Positions 24,723 through 33,533 of a stretch of DNA of 53,179 nucleotides are shown in pieces. The translations under genes and the position numbers were made by a program. Source of the DNA: an uncultured Collinsella sp. Its GTDB lineage: Bacteria; Actinomycetota; Coriobacteriia; Coriobacteriales; Coriobacteriaceae. Each line of letters begins with the position of its first letter. Position 1 is the stretch's first letter. The notes under the pieces are model-generated. The model was not told where the DNA came from and searched no databases. It was given only the letters and a program-made list of their open reading frames with translations. The DNA is taken from the NCBI GenBank assembly GCA_902497025.1, contig CABVDJ010000011.1, forward strand, positions 1-53,179. The letters are read 5' to 3'.

Positions 24723-25789
24723 TGTGGGAAGCCGATGACTCTCAGGACCTGTGGGCGACGCCCGGCAACTCGCCGGCGGCATCCATGGCGCACGGCGAGC
24801 GCATGGTGGGCTCGGAGCTGACGGCCGAGGACCTCGATGTCGACCGCACTTTGCGCCCCCAGCGCCTGGACGACTACTGCGGCCAGGAGCACATCAAGCA
24901 GAGCCTGCGCGTGTTGATCGAAGCGGCGCAGAGCCGTGGCGAGACGCTCGACCACGTGCTTTTCTCGGGTCCTCCGGGCCTGGGCAAGACCACGCTGGCC
25001 ACCGTTATCGCCAACGAGCTGGGCGCTCAGATCAAGACCACGAGTGGCCCTGCCATCGCACGCACGGGCGACCTGGCGGCCATCCTTACTAACTTGCAGC
25101 CGGGTGATGTGCTGTTTATCGACGAGATCCACCGCCTCAACCGTTCGGTCGAGGAGGTCCTGTACCCCGCGATGGAGGACTTTGCCCTCGATATCGTGAT
25201 TGGCAAGGGTCCGGCGGCGCGCTCGATTCGCCTGGATATTCCCAAGTTTACGCTGGTAGCGGCAACGACCCGCTCAGGCATGTTGACAGGCCCGTTGCGC
25301 GACCGCTTTGGCATTTCATATCGCCTGGATTACTACACGGTCGAGGAGCTCGCGCAGATTGTGACGCGCTCGGCGACTATCCTGGGCGTGACGATCGACC
25401 ACCCCAGTGCACTCGAGATCGGCTCGCGTTCGCGCGGCACGCCACGTCTTGCCAACCGCCTGCTCAAGCGCGTGCGCGACTATGCGCAGGTGCGCGGCAA
25501 CGGTCCCATTGAGCTCGATATCTGCCGTCAGGCACTCGAGTTCTTCGAGATCGACGAGCTCGGTCTGGACTGGATGGATATTCGCATTTTGGAGACGCTC
25601 GCCAAGACGTTCTCCGGTCGTGCCGTGGGACTTACGACCCTTGCCAGCGCGGTGGGCGAGGACCCGGGCACGCTCGAGGATGTCTATGAGCCCTATTTGC
25701 TGCAATGCGGGTTGATGATTCGTACGCCGCAGGGCCGTCAGGCAACCCTTCGCACCTTTGAGCACCTGGGGATTGAACCTACCGTTTAG
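24722..25789 (+). CDS. ruvB: Holliday junction branch migration helicase RuvB
   Basis: 355-aa AAA+ hexameric motor. Walker A is GPPGLGKTTLA, Walker B is LFIDEIHRLN, sensor I is VAATTRSGMLTGPLRDRFG, and sensor II lies in RSRGTPRLANRLLKRVRDYA. The C-terminal winged helix ends LRTFEHLGIEPTV. ATG 24722 overlaps the ruvA stop (TGATG); a GTG one codon earlier is an alternative. It ends the ruvCAB operon. No obvious terminator follows before the fhs promoter about 80 bp on. Confidence 0.97.
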   Translation: MWEADDSQDLWATPGNSPAASMAHGERMVGSELTAEDLDVDRTLRPQRLDDYCGQEHIKQSLRVLIEAAQSRGETLDHVLFSGPPGLGKTTLATVIANELGAQIKTTSGPAIARTGDLAAILTNLQPGDVLFIDEIHRLNRSVEEVLYPAMEDFALDIVIGKGPAARSIRLDIPKFTLVAATTRSGMLTGPLRDRFGISYRLDYYTVEELAQIVTRSATILGVTIDHPSALEIGSRSRGTPRLANRLLKRVRDYAQVRGNGPIELDICRQALEFFEIDELGLDWMDIRILETLAKTFSGRAVGLTTLASAVGEDPGTLEDVYEPYLLQCGLMIRTPQGRQATLRTFEHLGIEPTV

Positions 25790-25867
25790 GGCGCTTTGTT
25801 TTGGCGGGCTGTTGGGCTATCGCTGGGCATCGGGTAAACATATCGCCGTTCATCGGTTATGGGCGTT

Positions 25868-25893
25868 TTACTATTGCGCGCCCGTGCTATGCT
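25868..25893 (+). promoter_or_regulatory. extended -10 promoter for fhs
   Basis: TGcTATGCT (TATGCT 25888-25893) with a weak TTACTA near 25868, 41 bp upstream of the fhs start codon. Confidence 0.45.
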
Positions 25894-25933
25894 GAATTGG
25901 TCTTTTTCTCATTCGGTAACGAAAGGACCGCCC

Positions 25934-27601
25934 ATGCCTACTGACATCGAAATCGCACGTTCCGTCACGCCGCTGCCCATTACCGAGGTGGCTAAGAACG
26001 CCGGCGTCGACGTAAAGCACCTGATTCCGTACGGCTTCGACAAGGCTAAGGTTGACTATTCACTGCTCAACGAGCCGACCGATCACCAGGCCAAGCTCGT
26101 CCTCGTGACCGCTATCAACCCAACGCCTGCGGGCGAGGGCAAGACCACCACGACCATCGGTCTGGCCGATGGCCTGCGTCGTCGCGGCGTCAAGAGTGCC
26201 GTGGCCCTGCGCGAGCCTTCGCTCGGCCCCGTCTTTGGCGTTAAGGGCGGTGCTGCCGGCGGCGGCTGGGCTCAGGTCATCCCCATGGAGGATATCAACC
26301 TGCACTTTACCGGCGACTTCCACGCTATCGGTGCTGCCAATAACCTGCTGGCCGCCATGCTCGACAACCATATTCAGCAGGGCAATCAGCTCGGTATTGA
26401 CGTTAAGCGCATCACTTGGAAGCGCGTCGTCGATATGAACGACCGTCAGCTGCGCCACGTTATCGACGGCATTGGCGGTAAGGCCCAGGGCGTGCCGCGC
26501 GAGGACGGCTTCGATATCACCGTCGCCTCCGAGGTCATGGCAATCCTGTGCCTGTCTACGAGCATCAGCGACCTCAAGGAGCGCCTGGGCGAGATCGTCG
26601 TCGGCTACAGCTTTGCCGGCGAGCCCGTCCGTGCCCGCGACCTTAAGGCCCAGGGTGCCATGGCCGCGTTGCTTAAGGACGCGCTCAAGCCCAACCTGGT
26701 GCAAACGCTCGAGGGCACGCCCGCGTTTGTCCACGGCGGTCCCTTCGCCAACATTGCCCACGGCTGCAACTCTATCATGGCCACGCGTATGGCGATGCGC
26801 TTTGGCGATGTCGCCATTACCGAGGCCGGCTTCGGTGCCGATTTGGGCGCCGAGAAATTCCTCGACATCAAGTGCCGCATGACGGGCGTTCGCCCCAGCG
26901 CCGTCGTGATCGTCGCGACCGCTCGTGCGCTGAAGTACAACGGTGGCGTCGCCAAGGCCGACCTCAACGAGGAGAACCTCGAGGCGCTCAAGGCTGGCAT
27001 GCCCAACCTGCTGCGTCACGTCGACAACATCCAGAACGTTTATGGTCTGCCCTGCGTGGTCGCCATCAACCGATTCCCGACGGACACCGAGGCCGAGCTT
27101 GCGCTCATCGAGTCCGAGTGCCAGAAGCTCGGCGTCAACGTTAAGCTTTCCGAGGTCTGGGCCAAGGGCGGCGAGGGCGCGCTCGACCTGGCCGATGAGG
27201 TCATGCGTCTGATTGAGCAGCCGAGCGATCTCAAGTTTGCCTATGAGGACGGCGCTGATGTCGCTGATGCCCTCGAGGCTGTTGCCACCAAGGTCTACCG
27301 CGCCGACGGCGTCGACTTTACGCCGGCTGCCAAGCGCCAGCTCGCCGAGCTGCGCGAGAACGGCTTTGGCAACCTGCCGGTGTGCGTGGCCAAGACGCAG
27401 TACAGCTTTAGCGACAACGCCAAGGCCCTGGGCGCTCCCGAGAACTTCCGCATTACGGTGCGCGAGCTCAAGGTTTCCGCCGGTGCCCACTTTGTGGTCG
27501 CACTGATTGGCAGTGTTCTGACCATGCCGGGCCTGCCCAAGGTCCCCGCGGCCGAGAACATCGACGTCGACAACGACGGCAACATCACCGGCCTGTTCTA
27601 A
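25934..27601 (+). CDS. fhs: formate--tetrahydrofolate ligase
   Basis: 555-aa ATP-dependent enzyme that makes 10-formyl-THF from formate, feeding purine synthesis or the methyl branch of C1 metabolism. The P-loop is PTPAGEGKTTTTIGL, followed by SLGPVFGVKGGAAGGG (folate/formyl-phosphate site), FTGDFHAIGAANN and GGPFANIAHGCNS. Start at ATG 25934 (MPTDIEIARS) behind GAAAGGACC. A longer in-frame reading from 25859 runs through the promoter and is not used. Works with fchA and folD encoded about 11 kb downstream. It has its own promoter and terminator. Confidence 0.97.
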   Translation: MPTDIEIARSVTPLPITEVAKNAGVDVKHLIPYGFDKAKVDYSLLNEPTDHQAKLVLVTAINPTPAGEGKTTTTIGLADGLRRRGVKSAVALREPSLGPVFGVKGGAAGGGWAQVIPMEDINLHFTGDFHAIGAANNLLAAMLDNHIQQGNQLGIDVKRITWKRVVDMNDRQLRHVIDGIGGKAQGVPREDGFDITVASEVMAILCLSTSISDLKERLGEIVVGYSFAGEPVRARDLKAQGAMAALLKDALKPNLVQTLEGTPAFVHGGPFANIAHGCNSIMATRMAMRFGDVAITEAGFGADLGAEKFLDIKCRMTGVRPSAVVIVATARALKYNGGVAKADLNEENLEALKAGMPNLLRHVDNIQNVYGLPCVVAINRFPTDTEAELALIESECQKLGVNVKLSEVWAKGGEGALDLADEVMRLIEQPSDLKFAYEDGADVADALEAVATKVYRADGVDFTPAAKRQLAELRENGFGNLPVCVAKTQYSFSDNAKALGAPENFRITVRELKVSAGAHFVVALIGSVLTMPGLPKVPAAENIDVDNDGNITGLF

Positions 27602-27626
27602 GCTCGCTGCGCATAGCTGCTTGCTT

Positions 27627-27662
27627 GCCCCGCCGCGCCCACAAGGCCCGGCGGGGCTTTTT
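27627..27662 (+). terminator. rho-independent terminator after fhs
   Basis: GCCCCGCCG / CGGCGGGGC stem around CGCCCACAAGGCC, then TTTTT. Confidence 0.9.
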
Positions 27663-27780
27663 GATCCTTAGGCCCGCGCATGTCTTGTAGATACCGGCGG
27701 GCTCCGTCCATCATAGGCTTTTGCGCGGGTAGAATGCATGGATAACTTGAGGCTCACGCGCGACGGAAAGGAATCGTTGC

Positions 27781-28770
27781 ATGGATCAGGACAAGACAAC
27801 CGTGATGGGCGGCTACGGTTCCGCGCAGGCTGGCGATAGCGCCGATGCGACCCGCGTTGTTCCCAACCCCGGTTATACCGACCCCGCCGCGACGCAGCCT
27901 TCTGTCGAGCCCACCCGGGTTATGGGCTATGGCGACACGGCGCAGGATTCTTACGCTGCATCTTCGCAAGGCCCCTATAGCAACGCAGCTCCGGACCCGT
28001 TTGATTACGCGCCGCAGGATTCTTATGCCGCCTCGACGCCGAATCCCTATGATGACCTGCCGCAGAATCCCATTCCGCAGCCTCAGCAGACGACGTATAT
28101 GCCTCGCACGGCGCAGCCTCGCTACGAGTCGCGCCAACCGTATCGCGAGTACCCCAAGTCGATTCCGCAATATGGCGAGGACGAGGAGAAGAAGCCGTCG
28201 CGTTCGTCGAGCGTGATCAAGAAGATCCTCATCGTGCTGGCGATCTTCTTTGCGCTGTCGGTTGTGTTTGCCATCGTGTCGGGCATGCTCAACAAGCGAG
28301 GGAGTTCAACGGCCGATACCACTGCCGAGCAAACTGAGTCCGCCTCGTCTAGCGCCGTCGATCTGAGCGATATCCCGGGGCAGTACTGGTCCAACGCCAA
28401 GAAGATCCTCAAGTCGCGCGGCGCCGATCTTTCGAATGCCGTGGTCCTGACTGATGATGGCTCAACGCCCGTCGTCGATGCCAACTGGGTCGTTACTTCT
28501 GCCTACTATAACGACAACGGCAACCTCGAAATTCAACTCACGCACAAGAACAGCTCGGGCAACTCGTCCGACGGCCAAAGCGGTACCGACAGTTCGAGCT
28601 CCAATACGCTGGAGGACTTGAGCAACAAGGCACAGGAGTTGGGAGACAAGGCGCAAGAGCTGGGCGACACGGCACAAAACCTGGGCGATACCGCGCAGAA
28701 CTTGGGCGGCATGGCGACGGATGCCTGGAACGCCCTGCAAAACGGCATCTCGGGCGCGCAGGGAAACTAG
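27781..28770 (+). CDS. membrane protein with Thr-x-Val N-terminal tags and PASTA-like extracellular domain
   Basis: 329 aa, family not firmly recognised. The cytoplasmic part (about 1-140) is Pro/Gln/Tyr-rich and disordered, with three spaced tags KTTVMGG, DATRVVP and EPTRVMG, which look like kinase or FHA targets. One helix (KKILIVLAIFFALSVVFAIVSG, about 143-164) follows. Outside, IPGQYWSNAKKILKSRGADL resembles the start of a PASTA repeat (about 197-255). The C-terminus has short repeats of the form ELGDKAQELGDTAQNLGD, a likely helix. This layout suggests a cell-wall sensor or scaffold linked to Ser/Thr kinase signalling, which is inference. TAGAAT at 27730 and GGAAAGGA before the ATG support expression. 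Confidence 0.75.
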   Translation: MDQDKTTVMGGYGSAQAGDSADATRVVPNPGYTDPAATQPSVEPTRVMGYGDTAQDSYAASSQGPYSNAAPDPFDYAPQDSYAASTPNPYDDLPQNPIPQPQQTTYMPRTAQPRYESRQPYREYPKSIPQYGEDEEKKPSRSSSVIKKILIVLAIFFALSVVFAIVSGMLNKRGSSTADTTAEQTESASSSAVDLSDIPGQYWSNAKKILKSRGADLSNAVVLTDDGSTPVVDANWVVTSAYYNDNGNLEIQLTHKNSSGNSSDGQSGTDSSSSNTLEDLSNKAQELGDKAQELGDTAQNLGDTAQNLGGMATDAWNALQNGISGAQGN

Positions 28771-28788
28771 CGGACGAGCGGAGCGGGG

Positions 28789-29970
28789 CTACAGCTGCTC
28801 GGCCGGACGCTCGGGCGAGCTAAAGCCTGAGTCAAACGTGACGACGCACGAGGCATCGGGCCTGCGTTCGTGCACGATGCGCGTGACAAGCTCCAGCAGC
28901 TCCTCGTCGGATATGTCAAAGCCGTCGGGACGCACCAGGTCAAACGAAACGAACCCGTCGTGCTCGTGCAGGTCGTGGATGGAGAGCGCGGGATCGATCT
29001 GCATGACGCCGCGCTTGACCCAGCCGCGCAGGTCGTCGCCGGTGGTGGCGATGGGGTCGCAGTGCAGCGTGATACCAATGCCCATCTGGCGCTTGATATC
29101 GTGCTCGATGGTGTCCAGAATCTCGTGGTGCTCAAACGCGTCGCCCTCGCCAGGCATCTCCACGTGGGCGCTGGCGAACTGACGACCGGGGCCGTAGTCG
29201 TGCACCATCAGGTCATGTGTGCCCAAGACCTGCGGATAGGACATGATCTTGTCGCGGATTGCCTGGACGAGCTTGGGGTCGGGCGCTTGCCCCAGCAACG
29301 GGCTGATGGCGTCGCGCACCAGGCCCAAGCCGCTGATGCAGATGAAGATGCCCACACCCAGGCCTGCCCAGCCATCGAGGTCAAAGCCGGTCGTCTGCGA
29401 AATAAGCGCCGCCACCAAGACCGAGCCCGAGGTGATGACGTCGTTTTTGGAGTCCTGCGCCGTGGCGATGAGCGTTTCGGAGTCGATGCGATCGCCCAGC
29501 GTGCGGTTGAACGCTGCCATCCAGAATTTGACGAGCATGGACAGAACAAGGGCAGCCATGGAGAGCGCCGAATACACGGTGGGCGAGGGCTTGATGATCT
29601 TGGTGATCGACTCGAGGATTAGGTTGATGCCGACGGCACAAACCAGGACGGCGACAAACAGACCAGCCAGGTACTCGTAGCGGCCGTGGCCGTAAGGGTG
29701 GCCCTCGTCTGCCGGGCGGCTGGCAAGGCGGAACCCGAGCAGGCTCACGATGTTGCTCGAGGCATCGGAGAGGTTGTTGAAAGCGTCGGCGATGAGGGAG
29801 ACGGAACCGGCGAGCAGGCCCGCGATGCCCTTGGCCAGGCACAGGGTGATGTTGAGGCCAATGCAGATGAGGCTTGCGGCAAAACCCGCGTTGGTGCGGC
29901 AAGATGCATCGACCGGCTCGTCCTCGCTGCCGGGAACAAGCGTATGCACCAGCCGATTTACAAATAGCAT
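28789..29970 (-). CDS. cation diffusion facilitator family transporter (predicted Mn2+ type)
   Basis: About 393 aa with six membrane helices and a long C-terminal cytosolic region. CDF signatures are LIADAFNNLSDASSN in TM2 and TAQDSKNDVITSG in TM5. The metal site is thus N-x3-D plus D-x3-D instead of the zinc-type H-x3-D, which fits manganese exporters. The C-terminal regulatory domain carries HDLMVHDYGPG and ASAHVEMPG. A further about 90 residues follow, unusual for short CDFs. I start at ATG 29970 (MLFVNRLVHTL), since GAGGA lies 9 nt upstream; ATG 29991 and an even longer frame to 30129 are alternatives. It converges on the preceding gene with only 18 bp between stops. Confidence 0.9.
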   Translation of the reverse strand: MLFVNRLVHTLVPGSEDEPVDASCRTNAGFAASLICIGLNITLCLAKGIAGLLAGSVSLIADAFNNLSDASSNIVSLLGFRLASRPADEGHPYGHGRYEYLAGLFVAVLVCAVGINLILESITKIIKPSPTVYSALSMAALVLSMLVKFWMAAFNRTLGDRIDSETLIATAQDSKNDVITSGSVLVAALISQTTGFDLDGWAGLGVGIFICISGLGLVRDAISPLLGQAPDPKLVQAIRDKIMSYPQVLGTHDLMVHDYGPGRQFASAHVEMPGEGDAFEHHEILDTIEHDIKRQMGIGITLHCDPIATTGDDLRGWVKRGVMQIDPALSIHDLHEHDGFVSFDLVRPDGFDISDEELLELVTRIVHERRPDASCVVTFDSGFSSPERPAEQL

Positions 29971-30107
29971 AGCGGTCGTCCTCACAATCATGTTTAAGGG
30001 GATAGTGTAGCTCGCGCGGGGGCGCCGTGCACCGATGCTCAGAAAATGCAGCAATAGTCTGTCGGCGCTAACGAGCGAGCCTTCTCGTCTGCCTGGGTGG
30101 TCCATTT

Positions 30108-30119
30108 TGGGACACATGG
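30108..30119 (+). repeat. 12-base leader motif, copy A
   Basis: TGGGACACATGG, 70 bp before the zinc-ribbon gene start. The identical 12-mer occurs in the same orientation 79 bp before the lipoprotein gene (36995-37006). Confidence 0.4.
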
Positions 30120-30188
30120 GTATGGGCATGTGCCTGTTTGCTCGACATACTTAATGTCGACAGCCCCTGTGCAAAGGAGGACGTTTCC

Positions 30189-31526
30189 ATGGACGAGATG
30201 TTTGCCATTAAATGTCAAAACTGCGGCGGCCCTATGTACTCACACCAAGCTAAGCGCAGCTTTGAGTGCGCTTATTGCGGTGTGGTCATTCCGTGGCAGG
30301 CGGACGCTGGAGAGCCCAAGAGCGCTTTGGGCATTCGCCATACGCCGTTGACGGTGGTGGATGGACTGCTCAAGCTCACGCATGTGTCGCAACTCGAGCG
30401 CCCGGAGGACCCGGACTGGTATTTCTTCAATTCGCACTGGCGCAATCAGTCGGTCCTGGAACATCTGCTGTGGGAGGATCGCGGCACGGCGCAAGAGTTC
30501 CAAGAGGCCACGCATGTGAGCATTCCTTGCCCCTTCTGCGGAGCGTCCTTTGAGGGCGAGTCAACGCAGCGTGTGTTTGAGTGCCCGTCCTGCGGCAACA
30601 AGATCGGCGTTGCCGACCTACTCAAGCCCGGTACCTTCAGCAAGCGCCTGACCTTGGGCGTTGGTGCGGAGTATGTACCTGGGCAGGGTGTTCCCTGCGA
30701 AATCTCGCCGCAGCAGGCACGTGCCAACGCACTGCAGCTGGTGTGCCAGTACCCCGACGTCTTTGCCGAGCACGACGTGGAAGATGCGATCCAAAACGAC
30801 ATGATGCTCTTCTATTTCCCCATGGCGCTGGCGGACCTGCGCATGATGGCGAGCTTCCCGGGTAAGGGCCTGAGCAAGGAGACCCTGGTGTACTACGAGG
30901 TGCTCGACTGGGCATACCCCAGGGCAAACTACCTGGACGTTCGCCTCATGGGCATTTTGGAGCCATGGGACTTTGCCAAGGTTGGGCCGTTTGACCCGGC
31001 CATGCAGGAAGGTAACTTCCGCGTCGTTTCCGTCGATGCGTCCACCAAGGATCAGGTGGTCATTGATAAGCTGGCGCTCGATATTGCCGGCAACGATGCC
31101 GAGGCGACCCTGGGGCTCAATAAAAAGAGCATTCGCACGTGGGCGCGCAAGGCTCGCAAGCACAAGGACGGCCTGGTGATGGTACCGGTCTACTTTGTCG
31201 ATCGCCCGGCGTCGGATAGCCGCGACGGCGAGCAAGTGCGCATCGCCGTGAACGGCCAGACGGGTCGCGCGGCCGCGGTGGTGTTTGGCGACAAGCGCGA
31301 AACGCATATCGTGGCGCCGCTCAGCCCGAGCCTGCATTTGTCCGGTGAGAGCACCGTACACGCCACGCCCATCGAGGTCAAATATGTTAAATCTCCGTTC
31401 CTATACCAGATCGTGCGCCGTGGAGGCGGCGAGCAACCGCGCCAGGTTGCAGCGGTGGCCGAGGGCTCCTGCCGAGAGGAGAAGCCCAAACGCCGCGGCC
31501 TGCTGGGTGCGCTATTTGGGAAGTAG
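30189..31526 (+). CDS. double zinc-ribbon protein of unknown function
   Basis: 445 aa. Two zinc ribbons: CQNCGG with CAYCGV (about residues 9-31), and CPFCGA with CPSCGN (about 116-138). The remaining about 300 residues form a mixed domain ending in a basic tail (KPKRRGLLGALFGK). The block VMVPVYFVDRP...VRIAVNGQTGRA resembles TFIIB-type zinc-ribbon proteins whose C-terminal part sits before a membrane anchor, but no clear membrane helix is present here. Start ATG 30189 follows an excellent AAAGGAGG. An upstream in-frame ATG at 30138 has no ribosome site. Monocistronic. I do not recognise a function. Confidence 0.75.
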   Translation: MDEMFAIKCQNCGGPMYSHQAKRSFECAYCGVVIPWQADAGEPKSALGIRHTPLTVVDGLLKLTHVSQLERPEDPDWYFFNSHWRNQSVLEHLLWEDRGTAQEFQEATHVSIPCPFCGASFEGESTQRVFECPSCGNKIGVADLLKPGTFSKRLTLGVGAEYVPGQGVPCEISPQQARANALQLVCQYPDVFAEHDVEDAIQNDMMLFYFPMALADLRMMASFPGKGLSKETLVYYEVLDWAYPRANYLDVRLMGILEPWDFAKVGPFDPAMQEGNFRVVSVDASTKDQVVIDKLALDIAGNDAEATLGLNKKSIRTWARKARKHKDGLVMVPVYFVDRPASDSRDGEQVRIAVNGQTGRAAAVVFGDKRETHIVAPLSPSLHLSGESTVHATPIEVKYVKSPFLYQIVRRGGGEQPRQVAAVAEGSCREEKPKRRGLLGALFGK

Positions 31527-31668
31527 GGGAGCGGTGCCGGTTGGCACCGTAACGTGATGGCCGGGGGTATGGGGCGGCTCTCAGGAGTGCGGGCTGCCGT
31601 CTGATTGTTTGAGGGTGCCAGATATAAATAAACGGTGGAACGGCTGCAAAAGAGCCGCCCCACCGGGT

Positions 31669-31774
31669 AAAATCAAAATGTGCCGCGGAACCCGCTCCTC
31701 AGTCGGTCAACTTTGGAAGCGCGGGCAACGCAGGTGCTATCGTCTTAAAGGGTCGGCTGCAACCGGCCCTTTTC
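31669..31774 (+). ncRNA. possible small RNA or leader ending in a terminator
   Basis: In the 425-bp gap 31527-31951 a TAAAAT box (31669-31674) is followed about 70 bp later by AAGGGTCGG-CTGCAA-CCGGCCCTT and TTTT (31748-31774). No reading frame lies between. A second hairpin, CGGTGG/CCACCG enclosing CGGCT/AGCCG (31634-31666), sits just before. No -35 is evident and no known RNA family is recognised, so this is weak. Confidence 0.3.
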
Positions 31775-31889
31775 TGTGGCAGCCAATGGAGCCACATCAG
31801 ACGAAGGCCGCGTCTTTGCCTGTCAGGTCACGCTCGCCAGCCACGACTAGAATGTCGTTGCCGGCGTCCATGACCGGTATTGTTTCGTA

Positions 31890-31927
31890 GCAGCCGTCGC
31901 AACCGCGAGTGCGCCTGCGACGGCTGC
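31890..31927 (-). terminator. strong hairpin behind the YhcG-type gene
   Basis: Perfect 12-bp stem GCAGCCGTCGCA / TGCGACGGCTGC, 25 nt past the stop of the minus-strand nuclease gene. It lacks a U-tract, so termination is inferred from position. Confidence 0.5.
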
Positions 31928-31951
31928 GATGGTTTCGGTCGCAACGTGCTG

Positions 31952-33001
31952 CTACCCTTGCGTTTCGCCATTAGTCGCTTCGTTGATGGCGCGGTACTCG
32001 GCACTCAGTTCGCGTGCCAACTCTTCCTTACTTGGAAGATACGGCAGGTATTTGGCGGCAAACACTTGGTCGTTGTCTTCGGGCAGCGTGTACTCGACGA
32101 TCGAATCGCTTTTGTCCGCGCAGAGCACGATGCCTATGGGCGGATTGTCGCCTTCGTTCATGAGCTCGCGCGTGTAGTAGTTCACATACATTTGCATCTG
32201 GCCCAGGTCCTGATGCGTAAGATCGTCCGTCTTAAGGTCGATGAGCACGAAGCAGCGCATCAGATAGTTGTAAAAAACAAGGTCAATATAGAAATGGCGC
32301 CCATCAAAGGTGATGCGCTTTTGGCGCGCCTCGAAAGCGAAGCCACGGCCAAGCTCCAGCAGGAACTTCTGAAGATGCGTGATGAGCGCCTGCTCTAGAT
32401 CGCTCTCGCGAAACGCAGCATCGTCCGAGAAACCTAAAAACTCCAGTACATATGGGTCGCGGATGATATCCTCGGGGCGATGGGTCGGGGCGCTCTTTTG
32501 GATTTCCTGGGTGACGGCCTCTTTGTCTTTGCTGGCAAGTAGGCGCTCGCGGAACATGGTGTTGATCTGGCGTTCGAGCTGACGCGTGCTCCAGCGAGAA
32601 TCGGCACATTCGTTCATGTACCATGTTCGAGCATCAGGGTCGGTTATACGCGATAACCTGCGGTAATGTGTCCAATTCAATTCGGAACGCAGCGCGTTCC
32701 GGATTGGGAACGCAAGATAAAACTGACGCATGTATCTTAAGCTTCTGGCGTTGAAGCCTCTGCCAAAATCCTTAGTCAATCTAACGGCAAGTTCGTCGAT
32801 CAGTGCATCGCCATACTTGGCGCGCTCCTCTCCGCCCTGTTCATCAACAATACTCTTGCCGATCTCCCAATATGCCTCAACCATCGCAAAGTTAACGGCG
32901 GTATAGGCCTTGTCGCGAGCGGCGTTGAGAATCGAGGAAACCTGCTTGTAAAAACCTTCGGGCACGATTGCCGATTCTCCACGGTTTACCAGTTCGCCCA
33001 T
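31952..33001 (-). CDS. YhcG/DUF1016-type PD-(D/E)XK nuclease family protein
   Basis: 349 aa. The N-terminal DUF1016 region reads AMVEAYWEIGKSIVDEQ, ALIDELAVRLTKDFGRGF and LRYMRQFYLAFP. The C-terminal nuclease fold has GRGFAFEARQKRI, FYIDLVFYNYLMRCFVLIDLK (Asp and D-L-K of the PD-(D/E)XK core) and GQMQMYVNYYTRE, ending in GIVLCADKSD. Members commonly accompany type I restriction systems or act in phage defence. Here it stands alone, with no hsd genes nearby. GTG 33004 directly precedes ATG 33001, and either could be used; GAGGAAAGTGGGG lies upstream. It is flanked by short unrelated genes, consistent with an acquired cargo gene. Confidence 0.88.
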   Translation of the reverse strand: MGELVNRGESAIVPEGFYKQVSSILNAARDKAYTAVNFAMVEAYWEIGKSIVDEQGGEERAKYGDALIDELAVRLTKDFGRGFNARSLRYMRQFYLAFPIRNALRSELNWTHYRRLSRITDPDARTWYMNECADSRWSTRQLERQINTMFRERLLASKDKEAVTQEIQKSAPTHRPEDIIRDPYVLEFLGFSDDAAFRESDLEQALITHLQKFLLELGRGFAFEARQKRITFDGRHFYIDLVFYNYLMRCFVLIDLKTDDLTHQDLGQMQMYVNYYTRELMNEGDNPPIGIVLCADKSDSIVEYTLPEDNDQVFAAKYLPYLPSKEELARELSAEYRAINEATNGETQG

Positions 33002-33169
33002 CACTGTCGCCCCACTTTCCTCTTGTGGAATGCATCTTTATCGCATTTAGTTTAAAGCCTCGCGCGGACACGAATTGCTTTGCTGTCTGGCACCTTCGCA
33101 TGGGAGCCTTGCGGTGACTAAAATGTGGCCATAGAGGCAGTTTTAGCGAACCTCGCGGGAGTGACGCGT

Positions 33170-33439
33170 ATGGACAACAACACGCTGCTGTTCCAGGACA
33201 AAGGTTCGGGTAGGTTTAAAGACGTCAAGATCTACCCTAACCGCATTGAGGTACTCAAGAAGGGCACTTTTGGCGGCAAGCACACCGAGATTGTTTATCT
33301 TAAGGACATTACGGGCGTCAATGGAATCAAAGGCCGCGATGTTTTTCTGCGCAATCGTCTGTTGACCGCTTGCGTCTTTAGCCTGAGCAGCCGTGCGAAG
33401 GCCCAGGAGTTTGTTAACGCGCTGAACATGGTGATGTAG
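33170..33439 (+). CDS. small bacterial PH-like domain protein
   Basis: 89 aa from ATG 33170 (MDNNTLLFQDKG), preceded by GGGAG at good spacing; GTG 33125 would add 15 residues. Alternating beta strands (KDVKIYPNRIEVLKKG, TEIVYLKDITGVNG, DVFLRNRLLTACVFSL) and a closing helix (RAKAQEFVNALNMVM) fit a single pleckstrin-homology-like fold of the type found in short SHOCT/DUF4429-like proteins. Binding partner unknown. A TAAAAT -10 box lies at 33119-33124. Confidence 0.6.
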   Translation: MDNNTLLFQDKGSGRFKDVKIYPNRIEVLKKGTFGGKHTEIVYLKDITGVNGIKGRDVFLRNRLLTACVFSLSSRAKAQEFVNALNMVM

Positions 33440-33467
33440 CCGATAGCGGCGTTCGGGCCAAGGTAAA

Positions 33468-33504
33468 AATCGGGGGCACAGAACGGTGTTCTGCGCCCCC
33501 GATT
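33468..33504 (-). terminator. terminator behind the PI-PLC gene
   Basis: 17-bp stem AATCGGGGGCACAGAAC / GTTCTGCGCCCCCGATT with one mismatch and a 3-nt loop. On the minus strand it runs into TTTTTACC. It separates two convergent genes. Confidence 0.85.
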
Positions 33505-33533
33505 GAGTCGATGTGTCTAAAAGGCCGGCTTGC

